Under the pieces are notes generated by a model. That model was not told where the DNA came from and did not search any database. It saw only the letters and a list, made by a program, of their open reading frames with translations. From the NCBI GenBank assembly GCA_963783105.1, contig CAWAMI010000003.1:124001-188000 (forward strand): a stretch of DNA of 64,000 bases. Reading direction: 5' to 3'. Both the position numbers and the translations under genes were made by a program. This DNA comes from JAVEDQ01 sp963783105 (lineage in GTDB: Bacteria > Actinomycetota > Actinomycetes > Frankiales > Frankiaceae). This document shows, in pieces, positions 45,760 to 54,736 of the stretch (within the stretch, counting starts at the first letter, position 1; every line of letters begins with the position of its first letter).

Positions 45760-47271
45760 TCAGCCCCGGCCGTAGCGGAGGCGGATGAACCGCACCAGCA
45801 GGTCGGGCAGCCGCGTCGGCTTGCGGAACGACATGAGGTTCAGCGGCATCCCGAAGCGCTGGCGCGTGATGGCCTTCGCGCGGGTGAACTCCTTCAGCCC
45901 GTCCGGGCCGTGGATGCGGCCGAACCCGGACTCGCCGATGCCGCCGAAGGGCAGCTCGGGGACGGCGGCGAACGCGATGACCGAGTTCACCGACGTCATG
46001 CCGGTGCGCAGCCGCCGGGCGATCTCCATGCCGCGGGACTTGGAGAACACGGACGCGGCGAGGCCGTAGCCGGTGCCGTTGGCTTTCGCGACCGCCTCGT
46101 CCACGTCGGCCACTCTGTTGATCGTCAGCGTCGGCCCGAACGTCTCCTCGGTGTTCGCCGACGCGTCGTCCGGGACGTCGACGAGGACGACCGGGTCGAT
46201 GAACGGCTCGCGGAAGCTGTCGCGTCCGCCGACGATGGCGGTGGCGCCCCGGTCCAGCGCGTCGTCGACGTGGCGCCGGATGATCTCGGTCTGCGACGGC
46301 ATCGTCACGGCGCCGTAGTGGTCGCCGGCTCGGACGTCGGCGCTCTGCCGACGGACCTCGTCGACGAACGCGTCGTACACCTTCTGGTGGACGTAGACCC
46401 GCTCGGTGCCGATGCAGGTCTGTCCGCTGTTGCTCATGGAGCCCCAGAGGGCGGCGTCCGCCGCGGCCTTCAGGTCGGCGTCCTCGTCGACGATCAGGGC
46501 GTCCTTGCCGCCGCATTCCATGAGCACCGGCGTCAGGTTCTGCGCGCAGGAAGCCATCACCTTGCGGCCGGTCGCGGACGAGCCGGTGAACGCCAGCTTG
46601 TCGACGGCGGCGGTGCACAGCGCCGCGCCGGTGGCGCCGAGCCCGGTGATCGTCTGGAAGACGTCCGGGATCGACACGGAGGCGGCGAAGGCGTCGGCCA
46701 GCCAGCGCCCGACGCCCGGGGTGTATTCGCTCGGCTTGAAGACGACCGTGTTACCGGCGGCCAGCGCGTAGGCGATCGAACCCATCGGGGTGAACACCGG
46801 GTAGTTCCACGGGCCGATGACCCCGACCACGCCGAGGGGCGGGTACTCGACCACAGCCTCCTGGTTGGGGGCCAGCGCGCCGGCCGAGACCTTGTGGGGG
46901 CCGAGGACCTTGCGCGCGTTCTTCGCCGCCCAGTCGAGGTGGTCGATCGCCAGCAGCACCTCGGTGATCGCGTCGCCGCGCGGCTTGCCGGTCTCGGCGG
47001 TGACCACGGCGGCGAGGTCGTCCGCCTCCCGGGCGATGCGCGCCCGCCAGGCCGAGAGGTGGCGGCGGCGCTCGTCGAAGTCCAGGGAGCCCCAGCTGCC
47101 GAACGCCTCGCGTGCCCGACCCACCGCGTCGCGGACGTCCTGCTCGCTCGCCACCGGATAGGACGCGAGCCGCTCGCCGGTGGCCGGCGACAGGGAGTCG
47201 AAGGTCTCCTGCTCGGACGACGCCTTCCTCTCGGGGGATGAGCCGGTCGGACGGTTCGAGAGCACGGTCAT
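45760..47271 (-). CDS. Aldehyde dehydrogenase, succinate-semialdehyde-dehydrogenase-like
   Basis: 503 residues. Catalytic Cys286 (SNSGQTCIG) and general-base Glu252 (LMECGGKD); cofactor site GPWNYPVFTPMG and TGSSATGRKV. Oxidises an aldehyde to the acid with NAD(P). Membership in the actinobacterial succinic semialdehyde dehydrogenase group is likely but the substrate is not proven. It starts 30 bases from the fusion gene's 3' end on the same strand. Confidence 0.9.
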   Translation of the reverse strand: MTVLSNRPTGSSPERKASSEQETFDSLSPATGERLASYPVASEQDVRDAVGRAREAFGSWGSLDFDERRRHLSAWRARIAREADDLAAVVTAETGKPRGDAITEVLLAIDHLDWAAKNARKVLGPHKVSAGALAPNQEAVVEYPPLGVVGVIGPWNYPVFTPMGSIAYALAAGNTVVFKPSEYTPGVGRWLADAFAASVSIPDVFQTITGLGATGAALCTAAVDKLAFTGSSATGRKVMASCAQNLTPVLMECGGKDALIVDEDADLKAAADAALWGSMSNSGQTCIGTERVYVHQKVYDAFVDEVRRQSADVRAGDHYGAVTMPSQTEIIRRHVDDALDRGATAIVGGRDSFREPFIDPVVLVDVPDDASANTEETFGPTLTINRVADVDEAVAKANGTGYGLAASVFSKSRGMEIARRLRTGMTSVNSVIAFAAVPELPFGGIGESGFGRIHGPDGLKEFTRAKAITRQRFGMPLNLMSFRKPTRLPDLLVRFIRLRYGRG

Positions 47272-47301
47272 GCAGGCCTCCGCGGTCGGTGGTCGCCCAC
47301 C

Positions 47302-49176
47302 CTACCGAGCTGTTGACACGCTGTCAGTAGAGCGGCTGTCAGTAGAGCGGCTGTCAGTAGAGCGGCTGTCGGAGGACCGGCCGTCGGGGGAGGCGGCGGT
47401 CGCGGCGAGCATCTCCTCGGCGGACACGCCACCGCAGACGTCGCAGCGACCGCACGGCACCGTCACGGGCTCGCCGACCTCGTCGAGCAGCGCCTGCCGC
47501 CGGCAGCGGTCGCCGGAGACCACCGCGTGCAGGCCGGGATCGCGCTCGGCGGCGGCGACCTCGGCGTCGGTGAGGACGAGGACCGCCGGGGTCCCGGCGC
47601 CTTGCCGGTTCGGCACCGAGCGCAGCAGGTCCAGCAGAACGGCCCGGTCGTCCGGCAGGAAGGCCAGGTGGACGAAGCGGGCGTCCTTCCTGCCGAGCCG
47701 CTCGGCGGGCACCGGCCCGCCGGGCAGGACCAGAGTGGTCGAACCGCGCCGCCAGGCCGCGACGGCCGATTCGGCGGCGGACGCGCGTCCGGCTGGGGCG
47801 AGCACCGCTGCCCGAACGCTGCGGTCGCCCAGGCCCTTCGCCAGCCGCCGGGCGGCGGGGAGATCGGCGGCGAACAGGAGTCCGGGGCGAGGGCCCCGGC
47901 TCAGCAGGCCGGCGAGGACGGCCCGCCGCCGGTTCTCGTCGGGTACGCGCAGCACGCCCAGCAGCAGGTGCGCCGGGTCGAAACCGCCGCCCACCCTCAC
48001 GGGGTCGACCAGGCCGAGTGCCTCGGTGAGGGCGGTCCGCCGCTCCGGAGGGGCCGCAGGCCCCACGACGAGCAGTGGCGCTCGCGTCCCGGTACCCCCG
48101 AGATCGCCGCCCTCGAGGTCGCGGCGCAGGGCCCGGATCGCCTCCGCCTCGACGACGCCCGGGACCCCGTCCCCGGCCGCTCCGAGATCCAGCACCAGGC
48201 GAGCGACGCCGCGCGCGACCACGTCCGCCCGGACCTGCTCGTCGAGCAGGTCCGAGGGACGGTGGAAGTGGAAGTCCGGGACGGCGTCGGCTTCGTTCCG
48301 GACGGCGAGCACCTCGACCGGCGACGGCGGCCGGGCCACGCCGGCGCCGGTCGTCGGCTGAGACGACGACCCCTCGCTCGTCGGCTGGGACAACGCCCCG
48401 TCGCCCTCGCCCGCCTCCGCCTCGACCCGTTCCCGGACCCGGGGGGCGGGGACGGGAACACCGCCGGGCGGCAGGGCGCCTCCACCGCCGGTGTGGGTGG
48501 AGAGCCACAGGGTCGGAGCCACGGACGCCGGACCGGTGGAGCCGAGCCCCGCGAGCAACCCGGTGCTCGTCGCCCCGGCGCGCGGGGCGAAGCAGCCGAG
48601 CACGTCGCACCCGGACGTGAACGCTTCCACGGCCTCCGCCTGACCCGGACGGGGCTGGTCGTAGCCCAGCGCCTCGAGCGCCGCCGCCAACCCGGGCTCA
48701 CCGTCGGCGCGGCGCCGGGCCGGCCACCGGGGAAAGGGATCGGGCGGCCAGAGATAGGGCAGGTCGTCCGGGATCTCCCCGAACAGCGGCCGGTAGTACT
48801 CCGGGTCCTTGCGCATCAGCGAGCTCTGGTGCGACAGATGCAACGCGGGAAGCCCGAACCAGGGCGGCAGCTGGCCGCCTCGTCGCAGCTCCGCCTCGTC
48901 GGGGCGCCGCCCGCCGGTGAAGTCGAGCAGCGACTCCTCGACCGTGTCGGCGTTCCCGCGCCGTTTCCACTCCGCGCAGTTGGCCAGGCCGTAGGCGACC
49001 AGCGCGGGGACGAAGCCGCGCCACATCCGCACCGCGGGATGGTTCTTCCACGCGTAGTCCGGCCAGGTGAGGGCGCGCAGGATCTGGAACGTCTCGACCC
49101 GCTGCTTGCCGAGCCGTCGGTCGTCGAGGGCGACGCTCGACGCGGTGAAGTCGGCGTAGGGGAGGAAGGTCTGCAT
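47302..49176 (-). CDS. Fusion of MSMEG_6728/pyrimidine-dimer-glycosylase-like domain with degenerate RecQ-like helicase
   Basis: 624 residues. The N-terminal 170 (MQTFLPYADFTASSVALDD, RLGKQRVETFQI) match the MSMEG_6728 family, related to pyrimidine dimer DNA glycosylases. From about 185 the sequence follows RecQ (YDQPRPGQAEAVEAFTSGCDVLG), but the Walker A is replaced by FAPRAGATST without lysine and no DEAH box is seen. The end restores a RecQ zinc-binding motif (CRRQALLDEVGE, CGRCDVC, about 558-585). So the ATPase is probably dead while DNA binding may remain. A repeat-coded SRSTD tail ends the protein. AGGGGAG lies before ATG 49176. Confidence 0.8.
   Translation of the reverse strand: MQTFLPYADFTASSVALDDRRLGKQRVETFQILRALTWPDYAWKNHPAVRMWRGFVPALVAYGLANCAEWKRRGNADTVEESLLDFTGGRRPDEAELRRGGQLPPWFGLPALHLSHQSSLMRKDPEYYRPLFGEIPDDLPYLWPPDPFPRWPARRRADGEPGLAAALEALGYDQPRPGQAEAVEAFTSGCDVLGCFAPRAGATSTGLLAGLGSTGPASVAPTLWLSTHTGGGGALPPGGVPVPAPRVRERVEAEAGEGDGALSQPTSEGSSSQPTTGAGVARPPSPVEVLAVRNEADAVPDFHFHRPSDLLDEQVRADVVARGVARLVLDLGAAGDGVPGVVEAEAIRALRRDLEGGDLGGTGTRAPLLVVGPAAPPERRTALTEALGLVDPVRVGGGFDPAHLLLGVLRVPDENRRRAVLAGLLSRGPRPGLLFAADLPAARRLAKGLGDRSVRAAVLAPAGRASAAESAVAAWRRGSTTLVLPGGPVPAERLGRKDARFVHLAFLPDDRAVLLDLLRSVPNRQGAGTPAVLVLTDAEVAAAERDPGLHAVVSGDRCRRQALLDEVGEPVTVPCGRCDVCGGVSAEEMLAATAASPDGRSSDSRSTDSRSTDSRSTDSVSTAR
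47321..47365 (-). repeat. 3 x 15-bp in-frame tandem repeat
   Basis: ctgtcagtagagcgg three times without change, coding for the SRSTD repeats at the C-terminus of the RecQ-like fusion. Confidence 0.9.
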
Positions 49177-49268
49177 CTCGAGCTCCCCTACCCCTCGCCT
49201 TCGGAGTCTCCCGTCGTCACCGGCACCGGTCCGGTAGGGCGGGTGCCGTTCGGGGAACAGGCGCAGCT

Positions 49269-50447
49269 GTGGCAGACGATCCGGCAACTCCCGCGGTGCC
49301 CGCGGGGCACGACGCGAGCGACGGCGTGTTCGACGGTGCGTTCGACGGTGCGTTCGACGAGGTGGTCGCGAGCCTGTCGGAGCTGCCATACCGGCTGACC
49401 GCCGCGGCCGAGAACGTCGGCGCGCGCATCGCGAAGGGGCACCTCGCGGACCTCCGACCGATGCCCGCGGACGTGATCGACGAGGCGCCGCAGCGCGCGC
49501 TGTACCGGTACCACGCGCGCGAGGGCGCGGGCGGCGCGCCGATCCTGTTCGTCCCGCCGCTGGCCGCGCCAGCGCTGGCGTTCGACCTTCGTCGCGGCTG
49601 CAGCATCGCCGAGTACCTGGTCGAGCAGGGCCGCTGCCCCTACCTCGTCGACTACGGGGCCATGCCCTTCGCCAACCGCCGGCTCGGCATCGAGTTCTGG
49701 ATCGAAGAGGTGGTCCCGCGGGCGATCGCCGCCGTCAGCGCCGACAACGACGGCGCACCGGTCCACGTGGTCGGCTGGTGCCTCGGGGGCATCTTCTCGA
49801 TGCTCACCTCGGCCGACCGTCCCGACCTGCCGATCGCCTCTCTGACCGCCATCGCGAGCCCCTTCGACGTGACGGGGGTGCCGCTGGTCGCGCCGCTGCG
49901 GCCGCTGGCCAACCTGACCGGCGGACGGCTCGGCACCGCTGCCTACCGGATGCTCGGCGGAGCCCCGCGCTGGATGGTGCGCCGCGCGTTCCAGTTGTCG
50001 ACGGTGGACAAGTACGTCACCAAGCCCATCGCGGTGCTGCAACACCTCGACGACCGGGACTGGCTCGCCCAGATCGAGGCGGTGGACCGGTTCACCGCGA
50101 ACATGATCGCCTACCCCGGCCGCACGATGGGTCAGCTCTACCACCGACTGTTCCGGGCCAACGACCTCGCCGACGGCCGCATCACGCTCGAGGGCCGGGA
50201 GATCGACCTGGCCGACGTCACGCGTCCGGTGCTGGTCGTCGCCGGCGAGAACGACACCATCGCGCCGAAGCGCGCGGTCGCGCGGCTGCCCCAGCTGCTC
50301 CCGAACGCGGCGGAGGTCCGCTTCGAGACGGCACCGGGGGGCCACCTCGGCGTCCTCACGGGTCGGCAGGCGCGGGGGTCGACGTGGCGGCACCTGGACG
50401 CCTGGTTCGCCGCCCACGACCCGGAGGCGGCCTCGCAGAGCGCCTAG
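49269..50447 (+). CDS. PHA-synthase-like alpha/beta hydrolase
   Basis: 392 residues. The nucleophile elbow is GWCLGG with Cys171, as in PhaC polymerases, with Asp in AGENDTIAP and His in GGHLGVL completing the triad. Homologues are polyhydroxyalkanoate synthases or related acyltransferases; this one is shorter than true PhaC (about 560). GTG 49269; the N-terminal region contains a 12-bp tandem repeat. It overlaps the next gene tail to tail at CTAG (50444-50447). Confidence 0.82.
   Translation: MADDPATPAVPAGHDASDGVFDGAFDGAFDEVVASLSELPYRLTAAAENVGARIAKGHLADLRPMPADVIDEAPQRALYRYHAREGAGGAPILFVPPLAAPALAFDLRRGCSIAEYLVEQGRCPYLVDYGAMPFANRRLGIEFWIEEVVPRAIAAVSADNDGAPVHVVGWCLGGIFSMLTSADRPDLPIASLTAIASPFDVTGVPLVAPLRPLANLTGGRLGTAAYRMLGGAPRWMVRRAFQLSTVDKYVTKPIAVLQHLDDRDWLAQIEAVDRFTANMIAYPGRTMGQLYHRLFRANDLADGRITLEGREIDLADVTRPVLVVAGENDTIAPKRAVARLPQLLPNAAEVRFETAPGGHLGVLTGRQARGSTWRHLDAWFAAHDPEAASQSA
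49323..49358 (+). repeat. 3 x 12-bp in-frame tandem repeat near the gene start
   Basis: Three copies (the first with changes) of ggtgcgttcgac coding for GAFD repeats in the N-terminal region of the PhaC-like protein. Confidence 0.85.
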
Positions 50448-51727
50448 TTCGTCGAAGCGCCGTCCGGCACTCCCTCGACGTCGGCGAGGAACCCGCGCGT
50501 CATCGCGGCGACCTCCTCGGGGTGCTCGAACTGGGGAACGTGCCCGCAGTCCTCGAGCACGATCGCCCCGGCCTCCGGCAGCGCCCGGGAGACGTAGCGG
50601 GCGAAGGCGGCGGGGACGAGCCGGTCCCGGTCGCCCCACACGAACAGCGCCGGCGGCTGGAGCGAGGGCAGCCGGTCCCAGAAACCGCGCTCGCCGTAGG
50701 CCTCGTCGAGGTAGATCTGGCGCAGGCAGCACAGGAACGCGAAGCGGCCCTCCCGGGTCCCGAACACGCGGAGGAACTCGTCGGCGCCGGCCTCGAGCCA
50801 CTGCCGCGGCATGCGGTCGGGGTCGCTGAACATGGCCCGGATCGTCTCGACGACCATCGCGTGCGGCACGGGGATGGGCGTGTAGCCGAGCTCGGGTCGC
50901 AGCAACCGGACCAGCGGCACCCACTGCCGGAGCCGCCGGAACGCGGCTGCCGCCGACAGCAGGACCAGCGCGTTCACCCGATCCGGGGCTCGCAGGCCGG
51001 CCTCGAGCGCGATCCGGCCGCCCATCGAGTTGCCGATCAGGACGGCCCGGTCGACGCCACGGTCGTCGAGGAAGGAGGTGAGCCAGTCGACGAACCAGGC
51101 CGCGTCGTAGCGGCCGTGCGGCTTGGCCGACCCGCCGAAGCCCGGCAGGTCGGGGGCGAGGACGCGATGGTCGCTGGAGAGCTCCCACATCAGCGGCAGC
51201 ATCGACGCGTTCGTCCCGCCGAGGCCGTGGAGCAGCACGACGGCCGGCGCGTCGGCGGGGCCGGCGTCGAGGTAGGCGGTGCCGATGCCCCGAGGCTTGG
51301 CGAGCGTCGCGCGCGGCCACTGCACCGGCTGATCGGTCCGCTCGAACAGGCCGTCGAGCGCCAGGGACAGCGAGAGGTCGCCGCGCACGGTCAGGTCCCC
51401 GTTGAGGAAGGCGCCGACGCCGGACGCGGTGCCCTCGACGACGGCGATCAGCGTCTGCAGATCGCCCCGCACGGTCGTATTGGGACGCCGTACCGAGCCG
51501 GCCTGGCAGCTCAGCCGCCCGTTGGTGACGCACACGGTGACCTGTTCGTCGCCGGTGTCGAGCAGTACCGCCGCCGATCGCCCGAACAGCAACGGCTCCG
51601 ACGGCGCCGCCCGCAGTCGCTTTCGCACCGCGAGGTGCAGATCGCCCTCGAGGCCGTAGGGCCGCTCGGAGGACGACGGGGCTGACCGGCCCAGCAGACC
51701 TCGTCCGGGCGGTCGCAGCGCGAACAC
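50444..51727 (-). CDS. Alpha/beta hydrolase with N-terminal SCP2-like domain
   Basis: 427 residues. Residues about 25-130 resemble a sterol-carrier-protein-2-like fold (DEQVTVCVTNGRLSCQAG, VRGDLQTLIAVVEG, GDLTVRGDLSLSLAL). The rest is an alpha/beta hydrolase with HGLGG, GNSMGG (catalytic Ser), WGDRDRLVP (Asp) and CGHVPQFEHPE (His). The lipid-binding domain suggests an ester of a hydrophobic compound as substrate. Start GTG 51727. Confidence 0.85.
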   Translation of the reverse strand: MFALRPPGRGLLGRSAPSSSERPYGLEGDLHLAVRKRLRAAPSEPLLFGRSAAVLLDTGDEQVTVCVTNGRLSCQAGSVRRPNTTVRGDLQTLIAVVEGTASGVGAFLNGDLTVRGDLSLSLALDGLFERTDQPVQWPRATLAKPRGIGTAYLDAGPADAPAVVLLHGLGGTNASMLPLMWELSSDHRVLAPDLPGFGGSAKPHGRYDAAWFVDWLTSFLDDRGVDRAVLIGNSMGGRIALEAGLRAPDRVNALVLLSAAAAFRRLRQWVPLVRLLRPELGYTPIPVPHAMVVETIRAMFSDPDRMPRQWLEAGADEFLRVFGTREGRFAFLCCLRQIYLDEAYGERGFWDRLPSLQPPALFVWGDRDRLVPAAFARYVSRALPEAGAIVLEDCGHVPQFEHPEEVAAMTRGFLADVEGVPDGASTN

Positions 51728-51801
51728 GCGGAGAAGCGTAACCCAGCGGTCACCTGATGCTTACGAGGGCCTACACCGTGTCGAACAGTAGGTTTTCGGC
51801 G

Positions 51802-53232
51802 TCAGCCTGGTGCGGCCGCCAGCTGCGGCCGGCGCGTGGTCCAGCCCAGGCGCGACTCCAGCTGCGCGGCGAGCGCGAGCAGACGCCCCTCCCCGCCGGG
51901 CGGGGCCACCAGCTGCACCGCGAGGGGGAGGCCGTCGGAGCTCAGCCCGACCGGCAGCGAGACCGCCGGGAAGCCGGCGACGTTCCAGGGCGTGGTGTAG
52001 CCGACCTGCTCGGTGCTCTCGAGCAGCGCCGGCAGGGCCCCTGCCCGCCCGTGCCGAGCGGCGGAGCCGGCCAGAGACGGGACGGTCGGCATCAGCAGGA
52101 CGTCGATCGACCGGAACAGCCCGAACATCCGGGCGCGTAGACGGTCGCTCCGGCGCTTGGCGGAGGCGATCTGCCGGGGACCGATCGCGCCGCCGAGGCG
52201 CGAGACGAAGCGGGCGGGGGAGCCGAGCGCGCGCGGCTCCACCAACCGGACGGCGTCGTCCCGCGCTCCCCGGAGGTAGAGCGGGAGAAACGCCCCCTGC
52301 AGGTAGCCGATCCGCGGCTCGACCGGGCCGACGGCGTGGCCGAGTTCGGCCAGCAGCCCGGCGGTGTCGTCGAGGGCGCCGAACTGCTCGGGGTGCAGCG
52401 GGACGGTGCGCGGGGCCGACGCTCCGGTGCGGGTCAGCCCGATGCGGGTCGGGGCGACCTGCGGGTCGGCGACCTGCGCGGCGGCGTCCGCCAGGCCCGG
52501 ACCGCCCGAGGGGTCGCTGACGGCGTCGAGCAGCACGGCGGTGTCTGCGACCGACCGGGTCAGGAACCCCGCGGCGGACAGCCCGTACCAGTGCTCGTGG
52601 TCCGGCCCGAGCGGGACGAGCCCGGGGGTCGGCTTCAGCCCGACGAGCCCGCAGAAGGCGGCCGGGATGCGGATCGAGCCGCCGCCGTCGCTGGCGGTCG
52701 CCGCCGGGGCCAGGCCCGCGGCGACGGCCGCCGCCGAACCGCTCGACGAGCCGCCCGAGGTCCGCGTCGTGTCCCACGGGTTGCGCGCGGGGCCGAACGG
52801 GAACAGCGCGAGCTCCGGCATCGTCGTCTTGCCCAGCACGACGCAGCCGGCCGCCCGCAGCCTGCGCACGACCTCGGAGTCGAACGGCGCGGGCAGCTCG
52901 GGAGAGCCAGAGCCGAATCGCGTCGGTACGCCGCGGATATCCAGGTTGTCCTTGACGGCGATCGGTAGACCGAGCAGGGGCGGCGCGGCGTCGCCCTCGC
53001 GGGTGCGTCGCTCGTCGGCGGCGTCCGCCTCGGCGCGCGCCTGCTCGGCCAGGACCACGGTGAATGCGTGCAGCCGGTCGTCGAGGCGCGCGATCCGGCG
53101 CAGGTACATCTCGACCAGGGCACGGCTCGTGACGGCGCCGGACCGGAGCCGCTCGGTCAGGCCGGTGACGCCGAGGAAGGCGTGGCTCTCGTCCGCGGGC
53201 TCGCCCGGCCGGCTCGCGCCGGGGGTGCTCAT
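51802..53232 (-). CDS. Amidase (amidase signature family)
   Basis: 476 residues. Ser-cisSer-Lys triad: Lys94 in IAVKDNLD, the SGGSSSGSAAAV stretch (about 159-170) and DGGGSIRIPAAFCG. Hydrolyses an amide; substrate unknown. ATG 53232 overlaps the stop of the upstream DinB-like gene. The C-terminal NVAGFPAVSLPVGLS stretch is typical. Confidence 0.92.
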   Translation of the reverse strand: MSTPGASRPGEPADESHAFLGVTGLTERLRSGAVTSRALVEMYLRRIARLDDRLHAFTVVLAEQARAEADAADERRTREGDAAPPLLGLPIAVKDNLDIRGVPTRFGSGSPELPAPFDSEVVRRLRAAGCVVLGKTTMPELALFPFGPARNPWDTTRTSGGSSSGSAAAVAAGLAPAATASDGGGSIRIPAAFCGLVGLKPTPGLVPLGPDHEHWYGLSAAGFLTRSVADTAVLLDAVSDPSGGPGLADAAAQVADPQVAPTRIGLTRTGASAPRTVPLHPEQFGALDDTAGLLAELGHAVGPVEPRIGYLQGAFLPLYLRGARDDAVRLVEPRALGSPARFVSRLGGAIGPRQIASAKRRSDRLRARMFGLFRSIDVLLMPTVPSLAGSAARHGRAGALPALLESTEQVGYTTPWNVAGFPAVSLPVGLSSDGLPLAVQLVAPPGGEGRLLALAAQLESRLGWTTRRPQLAAAPG

Positions 53233-53822
53233 GCCGCCTTGCCGCTGAACTGCAGCTCGTCGGCGGCGGACGTGCGTCCCGACAGCCACATGCCCAACGC
53301 CTCAGACGTGCCCCGGACGACGGGCCGGCCCGGCAGGCCGATCGCGCCGCGCCCGTCGGGCTTGATGCGGTACCGGGCTGCGCGGGTGGCTCCGAGCAGG
53401 AATCCCTCCCGCAGGATCGCGGCACCGACCGCCGGCGGCACCTCGAGGTGCCGCCGGCCCAGCCCGCGCAGGACGTCGGAGTGGTGGATGCCGAGGTCGC
53501 CGAGCAGGAACCAGGCCGCGGCCCGGGAGTGCGCCGCCGGCTTGGCGGCCCAGCGTTCGGCGCTCGCCAGCAGCTGCTCACGCGTCTGCTGACGTCCCGC
53601 GCGCACGATGCGGGCGTTGGCGGCACCGACCCGGCCCCCCGTGCGCAGATAGGTGGCCGGCTGGGAGTCGATGCCGACGAGGTGGGCGAGCACGTCGCGC
53701 GGCGCCCACCCCTCGCACAGGGTCGGCGCGGAGTCGAACTCCCGCGGGGAGAGTTCGGAGACGGTGGCGACGAACGCGGCTCGCTCGTCGCGAAGGGCGC
53801 GTTCGGCCGGCAGGTAGACCAT
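53229..53822 (-). CDS. Maleylpyruvate isomerase-family (DinB-like) mycothiol-dependent protein
   Basis: 197 residues, four-helix DinB fold. LCEGWAPRDVLAHLVG and DLGIHHSDVLRGLG give the metal-binding histidines of the mycothiol-dependent maleylpyruvate isomerase family. Likely a thiol-dependent detoxification or isomerisation enzyme. Translationally coupled to the amidase. Confidence 0.88.
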   Translation of the reverse strand: MVYLPAERALRDERAAFVATVSELSPREFDSAPTLCEGWAPRDVLAHLVGIDSQPATYLRTGGRVGAANARIVRAGRQQTREQLLASAERWAAKPAAHSRAAAWFLLGDLGIHHSDVLRGLGRRHLEVPPAVGAAILREGFLLGATRAARYRIKPDGRGAIGLPGRPVVRGTSEALGMWLSGRTSAADELQFSGKAA

Positions 53823-53869
53823 GGGGTTCTTCCGGTTCGGTTGGCTACGGGCGTCGGTCGGCGGTTCCG

Positions 53870-54187
53870 TCAGTTGCCCTTCTCGGCGTCCGCCACCTGG
53901 TCGTCACGCTCGAGCCCGGGCGGGAGCTCGCCCGTTCGCTTGATGTAGGCACCGGCCGCGGCGCGCTGGAAGAGCAGGCGGGCGACGGCCATGACGACGC
54001 CGCTGACGATCGCCCACGTGAGCGCCTCGCGCCACTCGACGTCGGGGTCCTCGGGGTTGTGCGGCGGGATCCTGCCCGTGACGCCCTTGTAGCTCTTCTC
54101 GAGGACGTTCTTCGCCACGGCTCCGGCGAGGATCGTGCCCACCCCGCCGAACACCTTCCACCAGGTCTTGTCCACCGCGTTCGCCAC
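53870..54187 (-). CDS. DUF4235 membrane protein
   Basis: 105 residues: DKTWWKVFGGVGTILAGAVA with a first helix, a polar loop with PEDPDVEWREALTWA, and a second helix (VSGVVMAVARLLFQRAAAGAY). This matches the small actinobacterial DUF4235 family. GTG 54187 follows GAGGAG by six bases. Function unknown. Confidence 0.85.
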   Translation of the reverse strand: MANAVDKTWWKVFGGVGTILAGAVAKNVLEKSYKGVTGRIPPHNPEDPDVEWREALTWAIVSGVVMAVARLLFQRAAAGAYIKRTGELPPGLERDDQVADAEKGN

Positions 54188-54314
54188 GTGGCTCTCCTCG
54201 TTGTTCGCACTCGCCGGTGCCCAACCGTATAGGTCCGACATCTCCCGGGATCGGCTGGTCGAATCAGGTCGGGGGCGCGCGGTCGGATCCCGGTCATGCG
54301 GGTAGCCCGCTGGC

Positions 54315-54527
54315 ATGGCTGACGACATCGAGAAGGGCGACCACGTCGAGTGGAAGTCGCACGGCGGAACCGCGGAGGGCACCGTCAAGAAGAAGATCAC
54401 CGAGGACACCGAGGAGGCCGGTCGCACCGTCCGCGCCTCCGAGGACGACCCGCAATTCCTCGTGGAGAGCGAGAAGTCGGGCGGCGAGGCCGTGCACAAG
54501 CCGGGCGCGCTGAAGAAGAAGGACTGA
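54315..54527 (+). CDS. Hva1/Tudor-domain (DUF2945) small protein
   Basis: 70 residues, highly charged. KGDHVEWKSHGGTAEGTVKKK and FLVESEKSGGEAVHKPGALKK match the hypervirulence-associated-protein TUDOR family. Role unknown, often stress-associated. Divergent from DUF4235. Confidence 0.88.
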   Translation: MADDIEKGDHVEWKSHGGTAEGTVKKKITEDTEEAGRTVRASEDDPQFLVESEKSGGEAVHKPGALKKKD

Positions 54528-54543
54528 TCGGGAGGACGCCGTC

Positions 54544-54729
54544 GTGGCAGTGGACGAGGACGTCGAGAAGCAGTTCGCGGAGGCGGTCAACATGGGCGCG
54601 ACCGAGCTGAAGCGGTGGCTCGGGACCGTTAGCCGCACGGGTAACTGCACCGCGCCGAAGCTGTACGGGGTCGCGCCGGTCGGAGCTGGTCGGATCCCGC
54701 ACGGCCTCGGGAGCGGATGGGCCCGATGA
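54544..54729 (+). pseudogene. DUF3140 remnant
   Basis: GTG 54544 starts a frame whose first 28 codons (VEKQFAEAVNMGATELKRWLGT) match the N-terminus of DUF3140 proteins, common neighbours of Hva1-TUDOR genes. After WLGT the sequence no longer matches and ends early at 54729, so the gene appears truncated by a deletion. Based on a short eye match. Confidence 0.5.
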
Positions 54730-54736
54730 GCAGGTG

